A DNA stretch of 5,254 bases from Flavobacteriales bacterium. GTDB lineage: Bacteria; Bacteroidota; Bacteroidia; Flavobacteriales_D; Sanyastnellaceae. The notes under the pieces are model-generated. The model saw only the letters and a list, made by a program, of their open reading frames with translations, did not search any database and was not told the DNA's origin. The translations under genes were made by a program, and so were the position numbers. The stretch lies in assembly GCA_947464885.1 (NCBI GenBank), contig CANHYZ010000179.1, positions 1-5,254 on the forward strand. The letters run 5' to 3'. Positions 1 through 5,254 of the stretch are shown in pieces. Positions within the stretch are counted from its first letter, which is position 1; every line of letters begins with the position of its first letter.

Positions 1-1656
1 ATGTGGCGCGCTAAGCTCACGCACGAAACACTCGTTAATCCCGGTCATGCCGGTGAACTCACCAACAAATGCACCTCATGTCATGCCCCGATGGGAAGGT
101 TTGAGGCAGCGCACGATGGGGTTGAGTTTTTCACCACCGAAATGCTCGACGCAGACTCACTGGCACTCGATGGGGTTAGTTGTATGGCCTGTCATGCCCA
201 GCAAATTGAAACGGTGGGACTCTACTTTTCCGGAGAGATGCATTACAATGCCGACACCATCTGGGGGCCGGTTTTCAATATTGAAAAAAACGGACTGCCT
301 CTGCAGGATTTCATCATGGCGAATTTTGTGGGAGTCGCTCCTGTGGCTCACCCCAAGGCCAGTAAATCGGAATCTTGCGCAGGATGTCACTCCTTGATAA
401 CCAATACCGCGGATCTGCAAGGAAATGCCACCGGCACAACGTTCATTGAGCAGGCTACTTATCACGAGTGGCTCAATAGTTCGTACAACTCCCAGGACAT
501 GCAGGCGCAAGAATGTCAAACCTGCCACATGCCGAAAACAGAGGAGCCGATTATTATTGCATCGGGCTATGATTGGCTCCCCGGCCGCCAACCTTTCGCG
601 CAGCACTGGCTGGTAGGTGGCAACAGCTTCATGCTCGAATTGATGAAGAATCGCATTGATCAGCTGGGAATCACGGCCAATGAAGAGCATTTCCAAACCG
701 TTATCGACAGAACACTCGATAACCTCCAAAATCATTCAGCAACGTTGCAGGTTTCCGAAGGTGCTATTGATGGAGATACAGCTCGTTACACCGTAAAGGT
801 GGCCAACCTTACCGGACATAAACTGCCGAGCGGTTATCCGGCGCGAAGAGCATTTGTAGAATTTATTCTGACGGATGAAGACGGAAACGAAGTCTTTCAT
901 TCCGGTAAAATCAATCCTGATTTTGAAGTGCAGGGACAGGATCCTGCATGGGAGCCGCATTACGACGTAATCACAGACGATGTGAATGAGGTGCAGATCT
1001 ATGAAATGGTCATGGGTGATGTCATGGGTAACGTTACCACTGTGTTGGAGCGCGCGCACCACATGATTAAGGATAATCGATTAGTGCCAACCGGATTTTC
1101 GACGACGCACCCCGTTTACGACACGACCATGGTAGTCGGTGCTGCTGCAACGGACCCTAATTTCAATGTTCTAAACGGCGTTGAAGGCTCCGGCACCGAT
1201 GAGATACATTACCACATCCCCTTGGAAGGAGTTAGTGGCAATGTGACGGTGACAGCCCGACTGTGGTATCAATCACTGCCACCGAAATGGAATGAAGAAA
1301 TGTTTGCGATGGATCACCCGCTCATTAATTCATTCGAAGAAATGTATTGGGAGGAAGGCCCTGATCCGGTTCAGATGGCTTCGGCATCGATGCAGTCCAC
1401 TATCATTGGCGTGGATGAACGCAAAGCGTTGTTTACCGTGTCACCAAACCCAACAATCAATGGATTGGTGCGCATTCAGGCCGGTAACGATGTGATTCGT
1501 CAGGTAAACATCTATACGATGGAAGGAAAATTGGTGGAGACGTTGCGTCCAGGAACGGGCAGCTGTCAGATTCGTCTTCCCCTCATTACCGGTACATACC
1601 TGGTGGATGTGCAAACTTCAAGAGGTCGTAAAATAGAAAAGGTGATGCGCCGCTAG
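1..1656 (+). CDS. Secreted multiheme c-type cytochrome with T9SS type A sorting domain (5' end missing)
   Basis: Seen: an open frame from the window edge to TAG, 551 visible residues. Four haem-binding CxxCH motifs lie at residues 24-28, 61-65, 126-130 and 172-176. The segment with EW at 156-157 leading into CQTCHMP resembles the last haem site of cytochrome c554/NrfA-like multihaem proteins. Residues about 240-450 carry no haem sites and look like beta-sandwich sequence, with a conserved-looking NLTGHKLPSGYPARR stretch (269-283) and KDNRLVPTGF (357-366). Residues about 478-551 match a type IX sorting domain: VSPNPT near its start, IYTMEGKLV in the middle, GTYLVDV and a basic end. The ATG at base 1 is probably internal, because no signal peptide precedes the first haem site; the true start and possibly more haems lie upstream. 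Inference: haems are attached in the periplasm and the protein is then exported to the cell surface or medium, acting in electron transfer or redox catalysis. The substrate cannot be told. The gene ends at a hairpin and is convergent with pdhB. Confidence 0.85.
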   Translation: MWRAKLTHETLVNPGHAGELTNKCTSCHAPMGRFEAAHDGVEFFTTEMLDADSLALDGVSCMACHAQQIETVGLYFSGEMHYNADTIWGPVFNIEKNGLPLQDFIMANFVGVAPVAHPKASKSESCAGCHSLITNTADLQGNATGTTFIEQATYHEWLNSSYNSQDMQAQECQTCHMPKTEEPIIIASGYDWLPGRQPFAQHWLVGGNSFMLELMKNRIDQLGITANEEHFQTVIDRTLDNLQNHSATLQVSEGAIDGDTARYTVKVANLTGHKLPSGYPARRAFVEFILTDEDGNEVFHSGKINPDFEVQGQDPAWEPHYDVITDDVNEVQIYEMVMGDVMGNVTTVLERAHHMIKDNRLVPTGFSTTHPVYDTTMVVGAAATDPNFNVLNGVEGSGTDEIHYHIPLEGVSGNVTVTARLWYQSLPPKWNEEMFAMDHPLINSFEEMYWEEGPDPVQMASASMQSTIIGVDERKALFTVSPNPTINGLVRIQAGNDVIRQVNIYTMEGKLVETLRPGTGSCQIRLPLITGTYLVDVQTSRGRKIEKVMRR

Positions 1657-1674
1657 TGGGCCATCACCTTTTCT
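1635..1674. terminator. Bidirectional intrinsic terminator between the cytochrome gene and pdhB
   Basis: A perfect 13-bp inverted repeat, AGAAAAGGTGATG at 1635-1647 and CATCACCTTTTCT at 1662-1674, encloses a 14-base loop. On the plus strand the stem runs into a T-rich tract (1669-1685). On the minus strand the arm also ends in T-rich sequence (complement of the A-rich 1631-1640), so it can serve both converging genes. The left arm codes for the last residues of the cytochrome, and its TAG stop (1654-1656) sits in the loop. It starts 22 bases past the pdhB stop in the direction of pdhB transcription. Confidence 0.82.
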
Positions 1675-1696
1675 TATTTCTTTTTCAAGTGGTAGA

Positions 1697-2674
1697 CTAT
1701 CGGTAGAGCACCTCTTTTGCTGTGCGCACAACATCGGCTACCTGAGGCAGTGCTGCTTCAATCAGCGTAGTTGCGAACGCGAAAGGTGTGTCGCTCTGCG
1801 TCACACGACGAACAGGGGCGTCGAGATAATCAAAAGCGTGACGCTGCACGCGATAAGCGATTTCAGTTGAGATACTCGCCACCGGCCATGACTCCTCAAG
1901 GATAATCAGACGATTGGTTTTCTTAACCGACTGCACAATGGTATCAATGTCCAGCGGACGAATCGTGCGCAAGTCGATAACTTCAACGCTGATGCCTTCT
2001 TTCTCGAGTTCTTGAGCCGCAGCAAGTGCTGTTTTCATGATTTTCCCGAAGGAAACCAAGGTCACATCCGTTCCTTCGCGCTTGATGTCCGCAACACCGA
2101 TTGGAATAATATATTCTCCATCTGGAACGAGTCCTTTGTCACCGTACATCTTCTCGCTTTCGAAGAAAACAACAGGGTCGTTATCACGGATAGCAGCTTT
2201 CAACAAGCCTTTCGCATCGTAGGGGTTAGACGGGGTTATAACCTTCAAGCCCGGTACGTGAGCATACATGGATTCGAAGCTTTGTGAGTGCGTTGCGGCC
2301 AATTGTCCGGCTGTTCCGTTGGGACCGCGAAAAACGATTGGCACACTGTATTGACCACCGCTCATTTGCAACATTTTCGCTGCTGAGTTGATAATCTGGT
2401 CGGCGGCAAGAATCGCAAAGTTCCAAGTCATGAATTCAACGATAGGGCGCAGACCGTTCATGGCTGCACCAACCGCGATTCCTGAAAATCCGAGTTCAGC
2501 GATTGGTGTGTCGATGACACGCTTTGCCCCGAACTCGTCCAACATACCTTTGGATGCTTTGTAAGCTCCGTTGTACTCAGCTACTTCTTCTCCCAGCAAA
2601 AAAACGGAACCGTCTCTGCGCATTTCTTCTGACATGGCTTCGCAGATGGCTTCTCTGAATTGGATTTCTCTCAT
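1697..2674 (-). CDS. pdhB: Pyruvate dehydrogenase E1 component, beta subunit
   Basis: With the E1 alpha subunit it forms the thiamine-diphosphate (ThDP) enzyme that decarboxylates pyruvate and acetylates the lipoyl groups of E2, in the cytosolic pyruvate dehydrogenase complex. The 325 residues are full length for the family. The N-terminal pyrimidine-binding transketolase domain (about 1-175) has DTPIAELGFSG at 56-66, with E60 in the position of the glutamate that activates ThDP, then FMTWNFA (81-87), RGPNG (116-120) and ATHSQSFE with H129 at the expected active-site position. The C-terminal transketolase domain (about 195-315) has VSFG (207-210), DLRTIRPLD (234-242) and the ILEES segment (258-262). 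I chose the ATG at 2674, giving MREIQFREAI, the usual beginning; a TTG three codons upstream is in frame but less likely. No clear Shine-Dalgarno is seen. The E1 alpha gene is not adjacent. A 2-oxoisovalerate dehydrogenase beta subunit is the main alternative, since the two families are close. Confidence 0.9.
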   Translation of the reverse strand: MREIQFREAICEAMSEEMRRDGSVFLLGEEVAEYNGAYKASKGMLDEFGAKRVIDTPIAELGFSGIAVGAAMNGLRPIVEFMTWNFAILAADQIINSAAKMLQMSGGQYSVPIVFRGPNGTAGQLAATHSQSFESMYAHVPGLKVITPSNPYDAKGLLKAAIRDNDPVVFFESEKMYGDKGLVPDGEYIIPIGVADIKREGTDVTLVSFGKIMKTALAAAQELEKEGISVEVIDLRTIRPLDIDTIVQSVKKTNRLIILEESWPVASISTEIAYRVQRHAFDYLDAPVRRVTQSDTPFAFATTLIEAALPQVADVVRTAKEVLYR

Positions 2675-2783
2675 AATTTTCAATCGAATAGGCGGCTAAA
2701 ATAATCTGTTTTTGAATCAACGCATACGTTAATTGCCTGTGCCACGCTGAATTTGGTTTAACTTCGAAATCTCATTATTTCTG
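2675..2783. promoter_or_regulatory. Divergent promoter region shared by pdhB and cysN
   Basis: These 109 bases separate two start codons facing away from each other, so both promoters should lie here. Compared with the Bacteroidota -7 element TAnnTTTG, TGAATTTG at 2748-2755 (plus strand, 28 bases before the cysN ATG) and TATTTTAG on the minus strand at 2703-2696 (21 bases before the pdhB ATG) each match five of six fixed bases. Neither has a convincing TTTG-type -33 element at the usual spacing, so the promoter placement is tentative. No Shine-Dalgarno sequence stands out before either gene, which is normal for the phylum. No small ORF or RNA gene is evident. Confidence 0.4.
2715..2734. repeat. 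Imperfect inverted repeat, candidate operator
   Basis: AATCAACG (2715-2722) and CGTTAATT (2727-2734) are inverted copies matching at 7 of 8 positions around a CATA spacer; the one mismatch pairs bases 2718 and 2731. It lies nearly midway between the pdhB and cysN starts and, if the two tentative -7 elements are right, covers the -33 zone of both promoters, a typical place for a dimeric regulator to bind. In a minus-strand transcript the mismatch would be a G-U pair, so a small hairpin is an alternative. No known regulator's consensus is recognised. Confidence 0.35.
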
Positions 2784-4046
2784 ATGTCTGATTTAATCCA
2801 AAAGAAAATGTTGCGATTCGCAACGGCAGGAAGTGTTGACGACGGAAAAAGTACGCTAATCGGTCGTTTACTTTTTGACAGTAAAGCGCTCTTCGACGAT
2901 CAACTCGAGGCCCTCAAGCAATCCAGTGTTAAGAAGGGGTTGAATTTCGTGGATCTTTCACTCGCCACCGATGGTTTACGCGCTGAACGTGAACAGGGAA
3001 TTACCATCGATGTAGCTTATCGTTATTTCGCTACACCTGTGCGGAAATTCATCATTGCGGATACCCCCGGCCATATCCAGTATACCCGAAACATGATTAC
3101 CGGAGCATCAACTGCCGATGCGATGATTGTGTTGGTCGATGGTCGCAAAGGGATACTGGAACAGACGCGACGACATACTTACATTGCTTCATTACTCAGA
3201 GTTCCGCACCTGATTGTGTGTGTGAACAAGATGGATTTACTGGATTGGGACAAGAACTCATATGAGGCCATCACGAGCGACTTGCAAAGCTTCATAGGCA
3301 CTATGCAGTTTGAAGGTGTTCATTTTATACCGATCAGTGCGTTGGAAGGCGATAACATTGTCGATGCATCCTCCAAGATGAATTGGTATCAAGGTCCAAC
3401 AGTATTGCAATTGCTGGAAACGCTTGATTTGGTGGAGGAGTCTGAAAAGGCTGTTGCAAGGTTTCCGGTTCAGGCCGTGATTCGTCCTCGACCAAATGAA
3501 ATCGATGATCATCGCCATTATGCGGGCAGGTTGAGCGGAGGTAGTTTGTGTGTGGGTGAGGAAGTTGTTGTGCTACCCTCCGAGTTAAAATCTACTGTGC
3601 TGCGGGCTATGGTTGGATTTGAATCGGTCAATCGAATTGAGCCGGGCGTATCAGCATCTTTGGAGTTGGCCGATGAGATTGATGTAAGCAGAGGTGATAT
3701 CATTGTTCCGGTTGCCGACTTGCCGCGCTCCGGTAAAGAAATTGAGGCGGAAATCTGTTGGTTACATACGCGTCCCTCTGCCCCTCATGGTAAGCTGCTC
3801 CTACGTCAGGGCAGCGTGCAGGTGAAATGTATGATACAGGAGTTGGGATATACGGTTGATGTCAATACCGGTGAACGTAAGGATTCAACCGAAACCATCA
3901 TTCAAATGAATGAGATTGTCGGTATCCGGTTGAAGTTGGCTCAACCCCTCCATTATGATACATATTTAGAAAACCGATCTATGGGGAGTTTCATACTTAT
4001 TGATGAGTTCACCAATGATACCGTAGCTGCGGGAATGATTCGCTAG
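2784..4046 (+). CDS. cysN: Sulfate adenylyltransferase subunit 1 (ATP sulfurylase GTPase subunit)
   Basis: CysN is the GTPase that, with the catalytic subunit CysD, drives formation of adenosine 5'-phosphosulfate (APS) from ATP and sulfate, the first step of sulfate activation in the cytosol. The protein is an EF-Tu-like translation-factor-type GTPase. The P-loop GSVDDGKST is at residues 16-24, REQGITID at 69-76 holds the switch I threonine (T74), DTPGH is at 93-97, NKMD at 148-151 and SAL at 185-187. GSVDDGKST followed by LIGRLLFD, and HIQYTRNMITGAS at 97-109, are characteristic of CysN rather than EF-Tu or SelB. Beta-barrel domains fill about 225-415, and the end, TVAAGMIR, is typical. At 420 residues it is a complete stand-alone form with no fused APS kinase (CysC). 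The ATG at 2784 puts about 15 residues before the P-loop, as in relatives. It is the first gene of a two-gene unit with cysQ. The usual upstream partner cysD is absent, replaced by the divergent pdhB. Confidence 0.93.
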   Translation: MSDLIQKKMLRFATAGSVDDGKSTLIGRLLFDSKALFDDQLEALKQSSVKKGLNFVDLSLATDGLRAEREQGITIDVAYRYFATPVRKFIIADTPGHIQYTRNMITGASTADAMIVLVDGRKGILEQTRRHTYIASLLRVPHLIVCVNKMDLLDWDKNSYEAITSDLQSFIGTMQFEGVHFIPISALEGDNIVDASSKMNWYQGPTVLQLLETLDLVEESEKAVARFPVQAVIRPRPNEIDDHRHYAGRLSGGSLCVGEEVVVLPSELKSTVLRAMVGFESVNRIEPGVSASLELADEIDVSRGDIIVPVADLPRSGKEIEAEICWLHTRPSAPHGKLLLRQGSVQVKCMIQELGYTVDVNTGERKDSTETIIQMNEIVGIRLKLAQPLHYDTYLENRSMGSFILIDEFTNDTVAAGMIR

Positions 4047-4047
4047 G

Positions 4048-4812
4048 ATGACACAACATGTTCCCCATATCATCGGGCTGCTCGAAGAGGCAGGTCGGCG
4101 CATCATGGAAGTTTATGATGGCGGAGCAGAGGCCGCTGATGTGCAATGGAAGGAGGATGACTCTCCTCTGACTTTGGCCGATAAGCGCTCCCATGATTAT
4201 TTAATCGATGAGTTGTCGGCACTCAATCATCAAATACCGATTATGTCTGAAGAATCGGTCCAGTTGCCCTTTTCAGAAAGAAAGACGTGGGGTCAGTACT
4301 GGTGTTTAGACCCACTTGACGGCACTAAGGAGTTTATCAAACGCAATGGTCAATTCACCATTAATCTGGCTTTGATGGAGGATGCGAAGCCTGTGTTGGG
4401 TTTTATTCATGTGCCGGTGAGCGGACATACGTTCTGGGCAGCTTTGGGAAACGGCGCCCATCATTATGATGGAGCGGAAACTAGACGCATTCAAAGCAAC
4501 CGAAAATCGTCTGAGTGGATTGCCGTTGGTAGCGGATCTCATGGGACGGAGGAGGAGCTTGCCGTTTTGGGTGGTTACCCCGTAACAGAAACACGCAAGG
4601 CGGGAAGTGCATTAAAGTTTTGTCTAATCGCGCAGGGTAAGGCGGACATCTACTATCGCCATGGACCTACGATGGAATGGGATACGGCGGCCGGGCATAT
4701 TCTTGTTCGGGAGGCAGGAGCTACGTTCGAGTTTAGCGGGGGCTCCGAAAGAAATTACAACAAGGAGTCGTTACTGAATCCCTCATTTTTGGTGCGTATT
4801 CAGCACCCTTAG
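4048..4812 (+). CDS. cysQ: 3'(2'),5'-bisphosphate nucleotidase CysQ
   Basis: CysQ removes the 3'-phosphate of adenosine 3',5'-bisphosphate (PAP), giving AMP. PAP is the by-product of PAPS reductase and of sulfotransferases, and it is toxic if it accumulates. The 254 residues are a full-length member of the magnesium-dependent inositol monophosphatase fold. Visible metal-binding motifs are SEES at 67-70, DPLDGT at 88-93 (D88 and D91), and WDTAA at 211-215 (D212). DGTKEFI, rather than the DGTxNF of inositol monophosphatases, marks the CysQ branch. GSALKFCLIAQGKADIYYR (186-204) is the usual substrate-side segment. The ATG lies one base after the cysN TAG, so the two are surely cotranscribed and probably translationally coupled; only a weak AGG directly abuts the start. 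The pairing implies that activated sulfate is used as PAPS in this organism, an inference. The gene ends 19 bases from the stop of the converging repeat-protein gene, with no convincing terminator between. Confidence 0.92.
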   Translation: MTQHVPHIIGLLEEAGRRIMEVYDGGAEAADVQWKEDDSPLTLADKRSHDYLIDELSALNHQIPIMSEESVQLPFSERKTWGQYWCLDPLDGTKEFIKRNGQFTINLALMEDAKPVLGFIHVPVSGHTFWAALGNGAHHYDGAETRRIQSNRKSSEWIAVGSGSHGTEEELAVLGGYPVTETRKAGSALKFCLIAQGKADIYYRHGPTMEWDTAAGHILVREAGATFEFSGGSERNYNKESLLNPSFLVRIQHP

Positions 4813-4831
4813 TTACACAAAACCGAATTGA

Positions 4832-5254
4832 TTAGTCTTTGTAGATGCGCTCGCTGACGAGGTTGGCTTGTTCGTCCCACATTTTCCAGGTATCTACTTT
4901 CTTGCCTGAACTATACACCATGTGGTAGCGCTTGATCCCGGCTTCATCCCAAACTGTCCAGATTCCGTCTTTCAAACCATTTTTATAATAAGCCTCACCA
5001 ATTAACTGGCCGCCCGGTGAATATTGAAGCCATTGGCCATTCTTTTCACCGTTAGAATAGTGACCAAGTTCTGCCAGAGAACCATTCTGATTCAAGTAGC
5101 GGACGCTGCCGTGTAATTGTCCGGCCAGCACTTCAATTTCCTGTGTCGTAACGCCGTCGGTTTGCTGTGCATCAAGGCGTGCGGTTCCTGTGAATAGCTC
5201 TCCTGCTTGGGTCACGTATTTTCCGTTGACCAATACCGGATGCGATTGAGCTTG
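4832..5254 (-). CDS. MORN-type repeat protein, YwqK-like (5' end missing)
   Basis: Seen: the reading frame is open from the right edge of the window to TAA, 140 visible residues. No ATG is present in frame near the beginning; a TTG at 5233 is possible, but the frame continues upstream of it without a stop, so I treat the gene as cut by the window. The first visible residues, QAQSHPVLV, would fit the region just after a signal peptide cleaved at an AxA-type site, but the signal itself is outside. The last 96 residues are four consecutive 24-residue units with the pattern G-x-K-x-G-x-W, a central aromatic/acidic segment with a glycine turn, and a tyrosine near the end. This is the MORN-variant repeat seen in the YwqK family. 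A more diverged unit of 27 residues precedes them. In Bacteroidota such proteins are common and mostly of unknown role; the database label 'antitoxin' for YwqK should not be taken as function here. No toxin-like partner is visible. It is convergent with cysQ. Confidence 0.7.
   Translation of the reverse strand, partial: QAQSHPVLVNGKYVTQAGELFTGTARLDAQQTDGVTTQEIEVLAGQLHGSVRYLNQNGSLAELGHYSNGEKNGQWLQYSPGGQLIGEAYYKNGLKDGIWTVWDEAGIKRYHMVYSSGKKVDTWKMWDEQANLVSERIYKD
4835..5122 (-). repeat. Four tandem 24-residue MORN-variant repeat units (protein level)
   Basis: Reading the minus strand, units of exactly 72 bases begin at 5122, 5050, 4978 and 4906. Their starts translate as GQLHGSV, GEKNGQW, GLKDGIW and GKKVDTW. 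The DNA copies have diverged and only the protein pattern is regular, so this is an old duplication under selection for fold rather than a recent DNA repeat. The final unit ends at the stop codon. Confidence 0.7.

Noticed and set aside
1..3. ATG at base 1 as the true cytochrome start
   Set aside because: A haem protein exported by T9SS needs a Sec signal peptide, and none precedes the first haem site at residue 24. The ATG is most likely an internal methionine at the window edge.
157..735. 192-residue open frame on the minus strand
   Set aside because: It lies wholly antisense to the cytochrome, across the haem motifs, and its translation shows no recognisable domain. It is a shadow of a well-supported gene.
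2675..2683. Upstream TTG start for pdhB, adding three residues
   Set aside because: The ATG at 2674 gives the usual MREIQFREA beginning; nothing such as a Shine-Dalgarno sequence favours the TTG.
3215..3223. Short TG-rich run in cysN
   Set aside because: Too short to be a meaningful microsatellite; it encodes the conserved valine/cysteine strand before the NKMD motif.
3258..3518. Minus-strand open frame inside cysN
   Set aside because: It is antisense to a conserved GTPase gene with no recognisable features of its own.
4817..4842. Possible hairpin (ACAAA / TTTGT) between cysQ and the repeat-protein gene
   Set aside because: Only five A/T-rich base pairs around a 16-base loop; too weak to call a terminator.
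4832..5254. Antitoxin of a toxin-antitoxin pair, from the YwqK-family label
   Set aside because: No small partner gene is visible, and the MORN-type repeats alone do not support an antitoxin role.

Overview
The window looks like a chromosomal segment of a Bacteroidota bacterium, possibly an aquatic or environmental one. The strongest clue is a type IX secretion (T9SS) type A sorting domain at the C-terminus of the first protein, a secretion system confined to that phylum. Start codons without clear Shine-Dalgarno sequences and a stand-alone, unfused CysN agree with this. Base composition looks even across the window. There are no mobile elements, RNA genes or CRISPR arrays, and gene packing is dense: no gene-free stretch reaches 300 bases.

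Layout: (1) 1-1656, plus strand, the 3' part of a secreted multiheme c-type cytochrome with four CxxCH haem sites, a conserved C-terminal region and a T9SS signal. (2) A strong hairpin at 1635-1674, whose loop holds the cytochrome stop codon, separates it from (3) the convergent pdhB (pyruvate dehydrogenase E1 beta) on the minus strand. (4) A 109-base divergent intergenic region with a near-perfect inverted repeat lies between pdhB and (5) a tight two-gene plus-strand unit, cysN-cysQ, one base apart. (6) At the right edge, convergent to cysQ, is the 3' part of a minus-strand gene for a protein of 24-residue MORN-type (YwqK-like) repeats.

Functionally the genes fall into independent modules. 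PdhB is half of the E1 component that feeds pyruvate into acetyl-CoA. CysN is the GTPase subunit of ATP sulfurylase (sulfate to APS), and CysQ hydrolyses the PAP left when PAPS is used; their pairing suggests a PAPS-dependent sulfur pathway. The usual partner cysD is absent next to cysN. The cytochrome is the most unusual element: a multihaem protein apparently routed across the outer membrane by T9SS, which would put redox chemistry at the cell surface. I see no clear evidence of a wholly new multi-gene system here. The items worth a second look are the T9SS-borne cytochrome, the orphan cysN-cysQ pair and the dyad between the divergent genes.
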